Shown here one piece after another: positions 46,301 to 59,200 of a stretch of DNA of 64,000 bases (the first letter of the stretch is position 1; each line of letters starts with the position of its first letter). The notes beneath the pieces were generated by a model. It searched no databases, was not told the DNA's origin, and saw only the letters and a program-made list of their open reading frames with translations. The position numbers and the translations under genes were made by a program. This stretch comes from Turritopsis dohrnii (taxonomy: Eukaryota; Cnidaria; Hydrozoa; Anthoathecata; Oceaniidae). The stretch covers positions 558,001 to 622,000 of the forward strand of contig BQMF02000220.1 of the NCBI GenBank assembly GCA_027922465.2. The letters are read 5' to 3'.

Positions 46301-48465
46301 CGCTGATAATTTCAGCCAATCGTGTCTTTTAATTTCCATTTGCAGCTGTTTGGCCGCTCGGAAAATTCTACGTCCGCGCGGGAATAAGCGTTGAATGGAA
46401 ATCGGCCTTTACGGACTCCTCTCCTACCACTACCAACATTTTCTATACTGATGACTCGTTTTCCAATTAATATTTTCACAACTGAAGGCTTATAATCTGA
46501 TCCCCAATCGAATAACCCAATATCTTTCATCTCCAATAGAGTCTGTGTGATGAGCAGTGGAAGAAAGCTCTTCAACGATTAAACGAAGCTGATGAACTGA
46601 ATTACTTGACACAAATTGTGTTCATGCAATACGAAGACCTACACGCGGACCCTTCTTCTGAAAATCGATTTCGAATCGAAATATTTTTCAGGTTAGATTC
46701 TTTTACCCGTATCATATATGACATATCGTATATGACATATCGTATATGACATATGACATTTGCAATCCAGGTCTAGTTCAAGGATGGGTTTTATGATTCA
46801 TATTCAATTGTTTAATGGTTGTTTAACATAAAGCCGAATACTTTCGCCAGTTTATGGTCTGTTTATTTCACATTGAAATTAAGAAAACGTTCGAAATCTT
46901 AAGGCCGATTTACATTTGGATAGCTATAATCTTCAAAAATGCTTTTTAAATGAAGTTTGTTTATGACAGACATATTGAAACAATCAACAATTTAATCAAA
47001 GAATTTGCCTTGAGGTAGTGATGCATTTATTCACTTTTAGTCCTGGAGTAAAAAATCCTGTCAATCCAGAAATTGCGAAACAACTGCAAGAGGAATCTCT
47101 TGGAAATAGCTTTGACTTTGCTGTGAAGAAGTCTTCGGAAGATTCTATTACATTGAAGAACAAAGCACAAGAACAAGAAGCTCTAAGTATGAACCTGGTT
47201 TTATCTGTCATTCCCAACGTAACTCAACTAGTGCTACGTACACATCCTAGGACAAGCTTGTTTCGCCGTATCACGGCTCATCATCAGCTGGGCTAGTGTT
47301 GGGTTCGAACCTGGAGCGTTATTGCCATTGACACTATTCATGCATATAACTGTCTTCACCAGCTACAATTTGAAAAGCCTGTGTTGAACTTTTCAACGTG
47401 TAGCGTTCCCTTAACTACGTCATTGTATCTTTAGTTACAAGTAGTTGGCATCTCCACTGTATCTTCTTCAGAGAAGAAAAATTAAGAATAGAGAATGTTA
47501 ATCTTTATTGTTGATTGACAGAACGTCGTTTTTCGTAGATGCTGAACTGCTAATGAGAAAACGTTTAAAGTTTGGTTTGAGGTCTTACAGCGTCGATCAA
47601 CAACCACATGTTAATGGATTGGATATGTTACCTGCTAAATTATCCAGAAGTGAGTATTGTACTTCAACATCATAACATTCACCTCCGTATGTTTATGTTT
47701 CATACGTGAGTGCAACCTCGAACCCAGGGTCTCTTGCCTTGCCGCTATCCGTATATCGAAAAGGCAAGAGACCCTGGGTTCGAGGTTGGTGTGAGTGCAG
47801 TGACACTTTGAACGTTGTTTTAATTTCACATTTTGACGTCATAACATCACTTTCATGTATATGATGTTGGTGTATGTACATACAATCCGATGATGTCATC
47901 ATATACCAAAAGCTTAATAAGGGCACAGCGAACAGCAAAAAAAAAATGGATTTTGAATTCATAACTTAGCTGTCTGAAAGCTTCTTCGCACATAGTTGAC
48001 TTGTTTCCTTCCTTTCTCTCTCGATCTTTCCTCTTTGGATCGTATTTCATCATTTAGAATTATCATTGACTTGTTATGGCAGTCCTCCAAATTCCAATTT
48101 GATGACAAATGCAACTACATTTGTAGACGAAGCGGTCAATATAAGAGGTATGAAGAAACTCCAACTGTTTATTTATCCACGACACGACCTCTTCAAAGTT
48201 ATTGGGACCGTTGTCAATGAAATTCTTGCGTTATTAATCTGATCGTTTAATGTTGTGAAAATTGTTTGTTTTTTTAGGTGCTGACGAAATTGAAACTCTT
48301 CCTTCACTTCATCCGATGGTATCGTTGCACAGTTCTATTAGTCATACTCAAATGGATGAATTTCTAAATGATATGCAATCGGAAAGATCCAAAAATTCAT
48401 CGGCTTCCGTCACTTTGATTAGTGAAAATGAAACCCATATTAAAAGTGGACTGGGCTACGTATGA
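37636..48465 (+). CDS. PPIP5K: Diphosphoinositol pentakisphosphate kinase (PPIP5K / VIP1)
   Basis: Complete gene, about 1065 codons. Exons: 37636-37692, 37801-38039, 39323-39674, 40176-40337, 40845-41155, 42411-42599, 42751-42974, 43817-43938, 44290-44405, 44484-44550, 44842-45125, 45312-45384, 45497-45696, 46013-46127, 46540-46691, 47041-47186, 47539-47649, 48058-48147, 48278-48465. It makes the 1-phosphate of inositol pyrophosphates (IP7, IP8) and removes it with a second domain. N-terminal ATP-grasp kinase: [54 protein letters not shown]. Histidine-phosphatase domain: [52 protein letters not shown]. The donor of exon 13 is the least certain; phase demands 45696 or a weak alternative near 45750. 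The C-terminal tail is much shorter than in vertebrates but keeps a block like ETLxxxxSLxxxxEFL. Confidence 0.95.
38090..38546 (+). mobile_element. MITE family B (ATAAGAAC-rich), copy 2
   Basis: Same element as 16802-17255 in the other orientation: left CACGCTTTTTTTTTATTAGA, right ending GCTGTG, flanked by TA. About eight ATAAGAAC words, plus shared blocks such as GAGCCTCAGATTTGGCC and CAAACAGCAACCATGC. Located in PPIP5K intron 2. Confidence 0.75.
38690..39095. repeat. ATAAGCAT-rich relative of MITE family B
   Basis: Begins CACTTTTTTTATAAGCATTG with GAGCCTCAAATATGCTTAT and ends with inverted GAGGCTCACTATATGCTTAG and TATGCTTATAGG. The layout imitates family B but the reiterated word is ATAAGCAT instead of ATAAGAAC. 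The right boundary is unclear. Confidence 0.5.
40345..40377 (+). repeat. (TTTA)n microsatellite
   Basis: Seven to eight TTTA units directly after the donor of PPIP5K exon 4. Confidence 0.85.
40779..40841 (+). repeat. Tandem repeat forming the end of PPIP5K intron 4
   Basis: Four imperfect ~16-19-base units of AAAGGTTGTTGTTTTT run to within two bases of the splice-acceptor CAG of the next exon (40845), so they make up its pyrimidine tract. Confidence 0.8.
41387..42135. mobile_element. TA-flanked element with TTCGC-rich arms, copy 2, carrying a nested MITE
   Basis: Left CCTTTAGTGCATAAAATTTC and right the complement of CCTTAAGTGGATTAAATTTC, flanked by TA. Repeated AATTTCGCGTGGATTAAATT words lie in both arms. 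MITE family A is inserted at 41755-41987. No transposase. PPIP5K intron 5. Confidence 0.65.
41755..41987 (+). mobile_element. MITE family A, complete nested copy
   Basis: CACCTTTCCCGAATTTCTGT at the left and GAAATTCGGGAAAGGTC at the right, flanked by TA. Aligns over its length with 5801-6002. Nested in 41387-42135. Confidence 0.75.
45765..45905 (+). repeat. Dispersed repeat R3, copy 2 (PPIP5K intron 13)
   Basis: Contains GTGAAGGAGTGCACTTCTTT, CAATGAAAATGCTCTTCCTC, TTTTGACGATTTTGC and TTACTGGGTTC; inverted relative of 34515-34660. Confidence 0.6.
46138..46408. mobile_element. PIF/Harbinger-like MITE (271 bp)
   Basis: Ends AGGCCGATTTCCATTCAGC and the complement AGGCCGATTTCCATTCAAC, flanked by direct TTA (46135-46137 and 46409-46411), the duplication used by PIF/Harbinger. 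Subterminal CCGCGCGGACGTA and its complement add to the hairpin. Located in PPIP5K intron 14. A lone similar end (AAGGCCGATTTACATTTGG) lies near 46902. Confidence 0.75.
47713..47788. repeat. Foldback palindrome, family F copy 2
   Basis: Arms 47713-47740 and 47761-47788 are perfect 28-base complements identical in sequence to those at 5316-5391; the centre differs (GCCGCTATCCGTATATCGAA). In PPIP5K intron 16. Confidence 0.85.
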
Positions 48466-49013
48466 GTGAATTCCATCACGAAAGCATGATGGTTATCCGT
48501 GAACGTAATGCATAATGGTTGTCTGTGAACGCAATGCATGATGTCATAGATGACCTTGCTCATTTATTACTCGGCGATTTCACAGAATTCCACTTCTGGA
48601 TAAATATTAGAGTTTTCAAAGGTTCTAATATTGCAAAACTGACTGACTTTATACGGTGTTTTGCTGATACACAAAGAGAGAAGTCCAACAGATAAACCTC
48701 GTCCCCAGTCCAATAGATAAACAATAGAATAGAAACAGTAGGAATTTGGTCCAGTTGGTGTGGTATGCGGTCATTGTCCGATTCAGAGGGCCATATACTG
48801 CACCAGCAAAGTGAAATTGTATAGAAAATAAGGAATGTTGTCGTGTAAAAAGCGAAAGAGAAAATAATCATCATTCTTATAATTGTTCCTCTTCTTAATC
48901 CATGCGATGAAAAAGGCATTTCCTCGATGAAAAAATATTATTTAGCATCCCTTATGATACAAACAATGTTGCTGGTGGCGTAGGGCAAGACTAATTCCAA
49001 TTACATATTGTTA
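48466..49013. other. 3' flank of PPIP5K, no gene recognised
   Basis: Probably 3' UTR and intergenic DNA. No canonical AATAAA was found close to the stop. A minus-strand open stretch here has no supporting features. Confidence 0.4.
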
Positions 49014-49211
49014 CAGTGGAATCTCTAAGCGGACACTATATAAAGCGGACACACCTCTTTAAAGACGGACAGTTTATCTAGGAACGGATGGATTTATAGT
49101 CAAACTCTTATGAAAAAGTCTCTATAAAGCAGACAATTATAAAGACGATACTCCATAAAGCGGACACTTTTTTTCAGATCCCAATGGTGTCCGCTTTACA
49201 GAGATTCTAGA
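49014..49211. mobile_element. Tigger-like MITE
   Basis: Left end CAGTGGAATCTCTAAGCGGA, preceded by TA, and right the complement of GAATCTCTGTAAAGCGGACA. Several AAAGCGGACA words lie inside. This is the usual Tigger/pogo end type. The outermost right bases have decayed. Confidence 0.65.
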
Positions 49212-51030
49212 ACCTTAGGCGGAATTTTAGGCGCCAATACTAGGCCGACTTTTTTTGCGTCGCCTTATTTTAGCGAATGAGCGTATTTTCGCTAAATTAA
49301 AGTTGCGGAAAATTTAAATTTAGCAAAACTTTTTTTTTTACCTTCTGGCAATTCTCCGTAATTAAGGGGTCATTCGCTAAAATTTAGGTTACGTTAAATC
49401 CGTGTTCATCCATTTTCGCAAAATTTTTTCCCCCCGAAATAATTTCGATTTCCCGATTACTAACCCGATCCTGGTGTTGGATGTTTTCTATATTCTGATA
49501 TTGAAAGAATTTCTTTGAAAAAAATATCAGCATTTCAAATATTCTTGTTAATTTTGATTTCATAGGTTTTATGCTACAATTCAAGGACTATTTATACAGT
49601 GCTTAGTAGTTTACTGCTGTTATTATTTTGTTAGCCACTTTCAGTGTTACAAGAATTCGGAAATGAAAGAGCGGGAACTTACACACGAGGATGATTGAAC
49701 CATGGAGATGAACGAAACTAAAATTCCGCTGCGAAGGAGAATTCTTGAAAATCTTTTTGAAGTGATGATTATCATTGGCTGCTTAGTGTAATAGACAAGC
49801 AAGGAGTAGTAGATGGGCAGTTTTTTAAACTGATTTTGGCATCTGAACCAAGGCACGAATTGTGTTTGTACTTTAGCTTAAAAATAATAGCTGCTCAGCG
49901 ACCTTGCTTTTTATATAAGAACATGAACTTCAGAGTTGGCCAAAAAATAAGAGCAAAGTATCCTAAGCTGAGACTCTAATCATTGTCCAAAAATTAAGAA
50001 CAGCCCAAGCCTTAACAACTTTCTAGCTCCATTATGTATGATATTTATTCTCTGTGATTTTTTCTCAATTGAACTAGCAAAACCAAAGGTGTCCCTTATC
50101 ATAAATTAGGGGAGCTGTTTATATGGAGATCCTACTTAACCAAAAAACCACAAATTGATTTCTATGGAAAGTCAAGAATGGAATGAATCTTTCCATTGCA
50201 CGCAGTAGCACTCACTGTGTTTATTCCATTGCACACATGTGATCCGTGCTGAAAATGGGTACTACTGGCATATTGGACAAATGTCATAATAATGCATCTT
50301 GGGTTTCAAGAATATCGATTTTGAAATTCACTAGATTCAATTTTGAGATTCTTTGAAATCTTAAACATTCAATTGGAAATCCCATAATCTACTTCCTAGA
50401 ATAGATTTCCTAGATTCCATGAAATTAATTTTAAACCGATTGTTATCCTTTTCCCTTAAACCGTCACAATGTCTGTGGAATGTAAAACTAGTGATAAAAC
50501 TAACAAGATAGAACAAGAGGCACAGCATCCAAGTCAGTGATGACAAAGTTGAGATGTCACAGAGAGTCCCATAACCATGAGTAGAAAACCAGATCTTTCT
50601 TACGGATTGTATTCACAGTGTGTTGATAGTATTTCTGTTTATAATATTCCTGCCACGTTTGTTTTTGATAAAAGCACAATAGTTCAGCTCTCTGAATTAG
50701 GAACAAAGACTGGCAGCGAAAAAATGCCGTCGTATTTGAAAATTGTGACGGCAGATCATTATTTAGGACGGCAAAAAGATGCCACCGGCCAACGGCGGCA
50801 AAACTTGATTGGTTTATTCCAGTAAAAATATTGGTGTAGAATAATGGCTAACAAAACATAAACTAAATAGTTTATAAATCAATAGTGTTATCTGGAACAA
50901 GTTACAAGATTTAAAATTGTAAAGCGCAGAGGATTTCCCGGGAACTTGTGCTGTTAATTGTTTGATTATTCATAGTTTAAAAACAACGAACCTACACGTT
51001 AACGTTTTTTAACGAAAAGAAAAATCACAA
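49212..51030. other. Intergenic sequence with a family B fragment
   Basis: 49910-50011 contains AAGAACATGAACTTCAGAGTTGGCC and CCAAAAATTAAGAACAGCCC, a truncated MITE family B copy. Otherwise no coding sequence is supported; an 82-codon plus frame at 50577-50825 looks incidental. Confidence 0.4.
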
Positions 51031-51366
51031 TGGCGCCGTAGTATAGCGGTTATCACTCTCGGAATTCATGCGAGAGGTCGGGGTTCAATTCCCCTTGGTA
51101 GCGATTCACCATGTGCGAGTGAATGTACCATAGTGCCGGGTCGACCCATGCCATGTGAGGGAAATTGGGTAGATGATACATCGGGTGTTGCAGGAAGTCA
51201 TCCAGGAGAGCACGAGCCCTTGGTTGGGTTCGTGTCACTCATGAGAGTGTTAAATACTTCGGAGCCTCCAACCTAAGCCGTGGCCCCACCTAGAAAACAG
51301 ATGCAATAGCAACTGAGTGTGGCCAGCCACGTAAAATAATACCTAATAATAATAATAATAATAATT
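51031..51366 (+). repeat. tRNA-derived SINE, copy 2 with (TAA)n tail
   Basis: Head with A box TAGTATAGCGG (51039-51049) and B box GGTTCAATTCC (51082-51092), spaced as in an RNA polymerase III internal promoter. The anticodon arm pairs (CTCTCG with CGAGAG) but has a 9-base loop, so it is not a working tRNA. The body matches 27386-27150 (inverted) through GAGTGTTAAATACTTCGGAG and CCTCCAACCTAAG, then diverges. It ends in about eight TAA units. Confidence 0.87.
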
Positions 51367-51951
51367 GTATTGAAATCAAAACCGAAACAGACTTGAATAG
51401 AATATGAACTTATCGAGAAAAAAAATCATCCAAAAACAAAACTCAAACTGACTTAATCGTACTTTATAATAAACATTCCTGTGTAAAGGCTTTCTATTTG
51501 ACATTACGTGAGTTTCGTTAAATCGATGACGTGACGTAAACAAATGTTCTATAGGAATAAAATTTTTGAGAATAAACAGAAGATGTCAGGGGAATTGCCA
51601 GGAATACCCCTGACATATTCAATGTATTCATAAAATATTGTCGGCAAAATTTTGCCATCGTAATTTTTATTTACGGCAGCTTCGCGACGGCAATGCAACA
51701 CTGTTTTGGGCATGAATACTTTCTATTGTTTTTCGTTAATTGTTATACTCTATATTGGTACAAAGGTTCTCCTGATATAACCATACGACAGTTTAAACAA
51801 GAACAAAAGAAAAGAAAGTTAGAATATGTTCATTTTATTTAAAGAAGATAGATGACTTGTCGATAGTATATATGTCGATGTCGATAGAAATATGAGAAAT
51901 TTCAAAATATTTGTTTTATTTATGATCTGGTTACTTAGATTTGAATAAAAT

Positions 51952-52881
51952 CAGGCCTGGTCGTAAGAGGCGTGCGATCGCACGCGCACGCCTCCACACA
52001 CGCCAAGATTTATTTATGCGTGTGGCAATGGCACGCCTGGCTTGTAATGACAAGTGTAGTAACAAATGTTTCTTTAAAAGTCAACAAAAATCTGTCCCAA
52101 AATATTGAAAGTTTAGCTTCGGAAATTGTTCATGTGCTACGATTAAACGGAACGAAACTTTGCTACCATTTCAGTAGTGAGGTCTCCGATCGCTTTGGAA
52201 TACGGAAGTGGTTTTGAATTAAAAATCAGTGCTCACAAATTTTCATTGTTTCATAGTAGAAAACAAGTCTACTCAGCGAAATCCGCTGAGGAATGAAGAA
52301 GAAGCTTCATGTGCGCGATTTAAATATGTATATTATTTAATTGTATTATGTTGTTTTCTCTTTCTTTTTAACGTTCTTTTAAGTTACAAAAGTATGCGTA
52401 AGGTTGCAGTTTCGGAAAAATAATCTTTAATTCAAAAAAATAGCCAGCCAGGTGGTGACGAGTTAATGGAACGGAAACGTCTTTAATTTAATTCAAAAAC
52501 TATTTGAACTTCAAACCAAAACGATGGAGAGTAATACAAATTTTTTATTTTCAGGTTTTATTTTTCTTCTTTATTAATTTTTGAATAAATTTTATTTATC
52601 GTCAAAGTAATCTTTATAATATAGCTAACATTTTACGTTCCGAATCTTCGAAAACATTGTTTTGTTTTATTAATTCATTCTCCGTGAAAATGTCATTATT
52701 TTTACTATGACACATTTCAAATTTAACTTGATTATCATACAGAATGTAGATCGTTGATCTTAACTGGAAAAAATTGATCGCACATCTGTCAAAAATTTAC
52801 ACGAGCGCACGCCATAACTGATATCATCAATTAAGGCGTGCGATGACCACACGTCTGCTAATTTTCTTACGACCAGGCCTG
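51952..52881. mobile_element. hAT5-like non-autonomous element, copy 2
   Basis: Ends CAGGCCTGGTCGTAAGA, exact inverted repeats, flanked by direct AAAAT. Subterminal GGCGTGCGATCGCACGC and related words on both sides. 930 bp without a recognisable transposase. Confidence 0.72.
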
Positions 52882-53256
52882 AAAATGAACATATTAGGAT
52901 TTTCTTTCCTTCCGATATAACTAAAATGAAAAAAGTATATAGAGTGCTCTATAACAATTATCTGCAAAGATGGTTCACATGTTCACAGGAAAATAGTTTG
53001 ATAAATGGCATAAAAGATGTAGTGCAAGTATTGAGGGAAAGGACATGGGAGTTCTATTACCTGGCAATCAGTCTGATATTTGTAGTGTGAAATCTAAAAT
53101 CAGTGGAATGTGTACTCCCTGCAACATTATTGGTAAGGGGAGCAGGCACTGCATGTACAGAATATTTTTTTTCACAAATTCTTCACAAACTTTAAAATTA
53201 TTTTTCTGCAGTTATAGAGATTTATTATAAAATTTATATGCACTTATAATATTGAA

Positions 53257-56200
53257 ATGTGTGCAATGAAAAGGAAGGTTGGTAAAGAGAATGGAATTCC
53301 TGATGATGAAAATGCTGAATCAGAAAATCAAACCAAACGAGCAAGACATGACAAGCAGGACATGGATCGTTCACAAAACCCAGATTTCAATGTATCAGTA
53401 AGAAATTTAATTTGACCTAGTTTATATATTGTATTACATCGTCACGTTAGGCATTGAGCAAGCAAATGCTATTCAAATGATACTAGAATATCTTGAAATT
53501 GATGTTCTGTAAGAAGTATGTAAGTCTTTTTAAAAAGAATTTCGATTCGAAAGAGTGTAATAGGCATTATGTGTAGTTTAAGTGTTTCTATTTTCTATTA
53601 TAAAGGAAGAAGCAGAAGTTGGTATTGTGGAAAAGGTTTCTGTCACGAATTTCATGTGCCACAAGAAACTTGAAGTTTCATTGGGTGCCAATGTGAATTT
53701 TATAATTGGTAGGAATGGTAGTGGCAAGAGTGCCATTTTAACAGGACTCATTGTTGGTCTTGGAGGGAAAGCTAACATAACGCATCGTGGTAACTCTCTG
53801 AAAGGCTTTATTAAAGAAGGATGCTCGTAAGTTATTTTTATAATAGTGCTGTGTAAGGGGAAGTCTACTCTAAAAATCAAAATTGAGCTTTCATAGTTGC
53901 TCTTTTACAAATTTAAAACTTCCTTTTGTTATTCAACTATGTTATATAAAGGACCTGCTAATCTATCTTATTCAGGAACTGAAGTTTACTTTCTTTTTAT
54001 AAAATGTAAAATTAAATATTGACCTGCCTACTGATTTGAGTCAGCATAACATGAAATACATGAGAGTTAAACACATTATAACAAGGCCATATAGACCTCC
54101 CAAAATTATAATTTCTGTGAATCTACATCAAATTTCAAAGTTTTAAATGGAAGTCTGGTACTAATCCTTTTTCCATGATATTCAATTATTTTCTTTTATT
54201 TGAAAAAAAGGGGAATCATCTGTCAGTTGAAAATGACAATTGTAATGACTTGCAGTCAGATACAAACTGGTATATTAGAAAACAGTATGAAGGACATTCT
54301 ACCACCATAGTCCCAATATAGATTTAAAGAGCCATGTGAAAAGACTGATTCATTTTGAACCAAATATACCGTAAATGAAATTTACACATCGTAATGACAA
54401 ATGAAAAGTTTTTGCACCGTTAAAGAAAAAAAAATTGCAAAGAAACACATGGTTATAATGGCTTTCATGCTTATACAGAAATCCTATAATGAATAAGTAT
54501 AAGTAGGTGAAGTACATGTGAATAGTTAGTGTGATGCATGGTTGTCTTAGATCCTGTACTGTTGTCATCACCCTGCGGAATCGTGGCAGTGATGCTTATA
54601 AGCCAGAAGAATATGGTGAATCTATAACTGTCGAAAGGAAACTTAATACTGATGGTGGAGGCGGGTATAAGATGAAATCTGTTGATGGTATGCATGCATA
54701 ATTTGTGTTAGTAATTTTTGGGAAAGCTTAATCTGACTTATTTGCATGTATTCATTTTCTTAATTTGCTTCACCCAGGAAAAGTTGTGTCAACAAAGAAG
54801 GAGGAATTAAACAATATTTTGGACCAGTTCAACATACAGGTTCTAATAACTTCATTCTGTTTTGTGTATTATTATTTTAAACATCAATAAGCTAGTGATA
54901 TTTCGCAATATTCCAGATTGACAATCCCGTTTCCATTTTAACTCAAGACACTGCACGATCTTTTCTGAACACATCTGACCCAAGAGACAAATACACAGTA
55001 AGTGAAGATTTTTTTGTTAAGGATTGTTGATGAGGTTTGTTTTTCATTTCATCAAATCTATTTTGTTTTCAGTTTTTTTTGAAAGCAACTCAACTACAGC
55101 AAATGAGTCAAGACTACCAAAATATCATGGAACAGAAAGAATTAATGAAAGGCATTCTATCAAAGAAAAAACAGGTGCCATGTACTTTCTGAGGATTGCT
55201 TAACGTTTGTTGGCCTGGCAATCTCAATCGCAATCAACCTTATCCTGACTAAATGCTTACATATGTGACATGATAATATAAAACTTCTTTATATATTTGT
55301 TTTCCATTACACTTGTTTGTGTAGATTTTGCCTGAATTGGCAAGACAAGTGAAGGAACAAGAAGAAAAGTATAAGGACATGCAGCAATTGGAAAACATGA
55401 AGGAAAAAGTCTCAACGTTAAAGAATGAACTTGTTTGGGCGTTAGTGAATTCACAGAAGAAAGTATGCAGTAATGATATTTAAGGCTGGAATACATGATT
55501 ATTCTGAAATGATAATTTTTAAGCAACCCTTATACACAATCTTTTTAAATTGGTGGCAACAAATAGTGTCTTTTTTGCTGCCTTATTACTTGCAAGTAAA
55601 CATGCATGACCATTTTATATGTAAATCATAAAAAGTCCATTCTTTTATCTGTTAAGTTTGTATGTGAAATATCTTGTTTCAGAACATCGAAGAAAAAGAG
55701 GAGGAGGAAAATGGATTACATGGAAAAGTTCCTGCTTATCAGAAGAAAGTGGATGAAACTTGTGTATGATTAGTCTTTTTCATTTCAAGTTTAATTTTGA
55801 CAAAAAAGGGGGGATGGCGAAAGTTTAACTTCAAAAGTATTTCCGTTTTTGTGTTTCTATACTTGCTGCCATTATGAATGTACACTGACATTTTTTGCGG
55901 TAGGAAAAAGATAACAAGAAAACGATTGAATTTACTGAAAAGAAAAGAGAGCTTGATTCATATGAGGAGGAAGTTAAGGCTTTGATACAATCTAAAACTG
56001 AACTGCACAACACACACAAAACGAAGAGACAGCTGCTGCGACAAGCACAGGTTTTGATTTTATTAGACTTTCTTTATTGTTCGTTTGTTTGGTATTTTCT
56101 TAAATGTGTTCTTACTTTAGTGTTTATGAAATTTGTTGGATATTTTTGATGACATGTATTTCTTTTTATAGGATACCAAACGTAAACTAGAAAGAGACAT

Positions 56201-59200
56201 TCACCTCGTCCAAAGAGATTTGAAAGCTTTGAGAGACCGAATTGAGGAAATTAAGACCAGGTGAATTTGATGTGATACTAAAAGTATTTCATAAAAAACG
56301 TCTTGGAAATTCTATTAATGTGACCATTTGTTGGTTATAGTGCTCAAAGAGATTTGGAATCAGAAAGGGCTGAATCAGAAGCAAAAATTCGAGAAAAAGA
56401 AGAAAAGCTGAAAGAATATAAGGCCAAACAATCAACATCAGTTAGCTTTCAACAGCAGTTACAAAAGTCGATTTCAAATGGCAAGGAGAACAAATATAAG
56501 TTAAGGTTGGTGTGAACTTAAGTAATATCAACCTTGTTATCTTCATTGTTTTGTCTCTCATGAAGCAACCTTCTCAATTCTCTTCTCCCGTTGAGCTAAA
56601 GCCTTGATGACATCCCTGGTGCTACTGTGGTGAATTATACTATCTTGTAGAAAAAAATTGAGTGAATTTGATCAGCAAATTCAAAAGATCAGGAAGAAAC
56701 TTGACGAGCTTGAAAATGCCAAGCAGAATAAACTGGCTGTCTTCGGAAAGTCAACAAGTGCAATTCTAACAGCCATTGAAAATGCCAACAACAGAGGAAT
56801 GTTTCATAAAAGACCGATAGGACCTATTGGTATTTTACTCTTCTTTTCTGTTATTTTGCACTGTGTTGATAAGATTTTCTTTGCTCCATCCTCAGGGATT
56901 TTTCCAAGCACTTTTGGTTACTACCGTTTTTTGTAGAGAAGATTGAGTTTGACAGTCCAGGAAGCTATGCAATTTTAGAGATTTAAATCTCCACAAACAG
57001 GCCTTGTCATGAGAGGCATGTGAAGAGAGTTGGAAACTAAGATGTTTTTAAATTTCATTGAATAACATGAAAACGAGTCCTACTGGTACCACTTTCGTTT
57101 TCATATTCTTTGGTAAGGTGAAGAAATAAATGGGTATAACAAAGGAAATTTCAAAATTACCTTAGCAACGGTGGTCGTTCTCCCTAGCAACAGAATATTT
57201 GGTGAATAAAAGACCTAAAAAATATTTAATTGACAATGAATGATTGAGTTTCTAAACTCAATTCAAGATTGAGTTTTAACTACCGGTAAACGGTAGTTGG
57301 AAAGTGCTTGGAAAAATCCCTGATCCTTCAGAAAGAACTCAAAACATCTCACATTATTCATGCAGGCTCTTATCTGAAATTAAAAGATCAAAAATGGGCT
57401 TTAGCGATCGAGATCTGCATCCCACCAAGAGTATTACTGTCATATGCGTGCCATGATTCACATGACATGACAGTCTTGAAGGAAATCTTCAAACGGCACT
57501 GCAGGGAGAAGTTTCCAGATATCATTTTAAGTTCATTTTCGGTATGTATTACTTATGGTGCAATCTATATATTAATAGCCGATTCTCTGTCTGTTTGTCT
57601 GTAAGTCACGCAAAATGGTAGATTGAGTTGTAAGAGTGATTATTTTATTTATTTTGTGCGACGTCAGTGTGAAACCATTGTATTAAGGCCCTAATCGAAT
57701 GCGACGTTTAGGGAAAATTTTCTCGGTAACCAATAGGGATAACTGACGTTTTTTGGGGTCCACGATATTGGCCATGGGGTGACGAAAAAATTTGGGCAAA
57801 ATTTTTGGGGACAGGGCTTTATGACGTCATCAAAACTTTTGATCGACGATATCTCCGAAACGGTTCGTCATAGGCATATGATCCTATACATTTTCTTGCT
57901 CAGAATTTCGAGCTCTACAAGATGGCAATACTTTCCATTGTCAATTCCTTAATTCCATTTTTCGTGAACCCAACGCAGGCTGAAGGTGGACATGGGCGGC
58001 GAGCGCCGCTGCCTTGGCGGCTAGTCTTTATAATTTTCGAAATCTTTTCTAATCCTTTTGAGATATAATATTATGATGAGTTATGCAGTGTATTTGAATT
58101 TCAGGATTGCTATTATGATGTTTCAAGATATGTAAGTAAATTTTTCTTTGCATTTGTGATTCTTTTTTTATAAGGCATCCTGACAATATTTATTTTTTTT
58201 AATTAAGCGACCTCATTGTGCTTATCCTACTGTGTTGGACCTGATGGATTTGGACAACATTGTGGCTCATAACACCATTGTTGACCAGGTAAAAGTGACC
58301 ACTGATTTCATTCCTGGATAATTTTGTTGCTATTAATTTCGTACCTATTGGTTTCAATGGCGATTGTGTGGTTTTGCTTTGTGTTGAGTGTAATTCAGCC
58401 TTTCAACTTATTCCCCATCATGTGTTGACAAGTTTTGCTTTTCAGTGCAATGCTGAACAAATTCTGTTGATTGAACAACCGGAGCAAGCCCAACAAGTGA
58501 TTTGGTTTGAAATCCCAAAAAATTCTTATCGGGTAAATATAAAATATATTTCTTGTTTTCTTTAGTGTCCATTGGTTTCTTTTAAGAGAAACAAATGCAT
58601 CTTAATCGTATGTCTGAAGAATGTGTGGTTCTTTTTGGTGTTTGAAGATAAATGTTTTCACAGGATAAAAATAGAATTTCTCTGAAAAATTGTTTTTGAT
58701 TTGCAAAACTATTTTTGTTTGACTTTTTTTAAAAATTCTATGTTTCTAAAAGATTTTGTTATTTCATCTTTATATCGAAAAACAATTTAAAGAAATGTTC
58801 TCATTTGATTCGCCAAATTCTATGACCGAGATTACAATTACTTTCTCGATGCAAGATCTGTGTAACTTGTATGGATTTCTGATAATCATAACTTCTGTTT
58901 AGGCTATAACATTGCAAGGTCATGATGTGCTTGGTGGTCGCTCAACGAAGTTTTATCCCAACAAAAAAAAAACACATGCAGATTTTTTACATGCTGATGT
59001 TGGAGTTGCTATAAGGTATGTCATAGTTCTATCAGAATGTCAGGCCACGTGGAAAGCAATATTCTGTTATGTTAGTTGAGTATAGGAGAAAAAATCTGGA
59101 ACGTAAATAAAACCTACCATTGGTAGAATGGACTTAACAATGTCTTTTTCTTTGTATAGCCAAACTGAGCAAGAATTGATTACCTTGCAGAAACAACAGA

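Noticed and set aside
50577..50825. 82-codon plus-strand frame
   Set aside because: Starts with ATG but lacks recognisable domains and splice context, and its end overlaps GACGGCA-type repeated words also seen near 51650.
51031..51105. Functional tRNA gene
   Set aside because: The anticodon loop has nine bases, the acceptor stem does not pair well, and the sequence continues into a SINE body also present at 27150-27386.
57308..57604. 98-codon plus-strand protein
   Set aside because: Its middle is SMC6 exon 57366-57541; the remainder is intron and repeat read-through.
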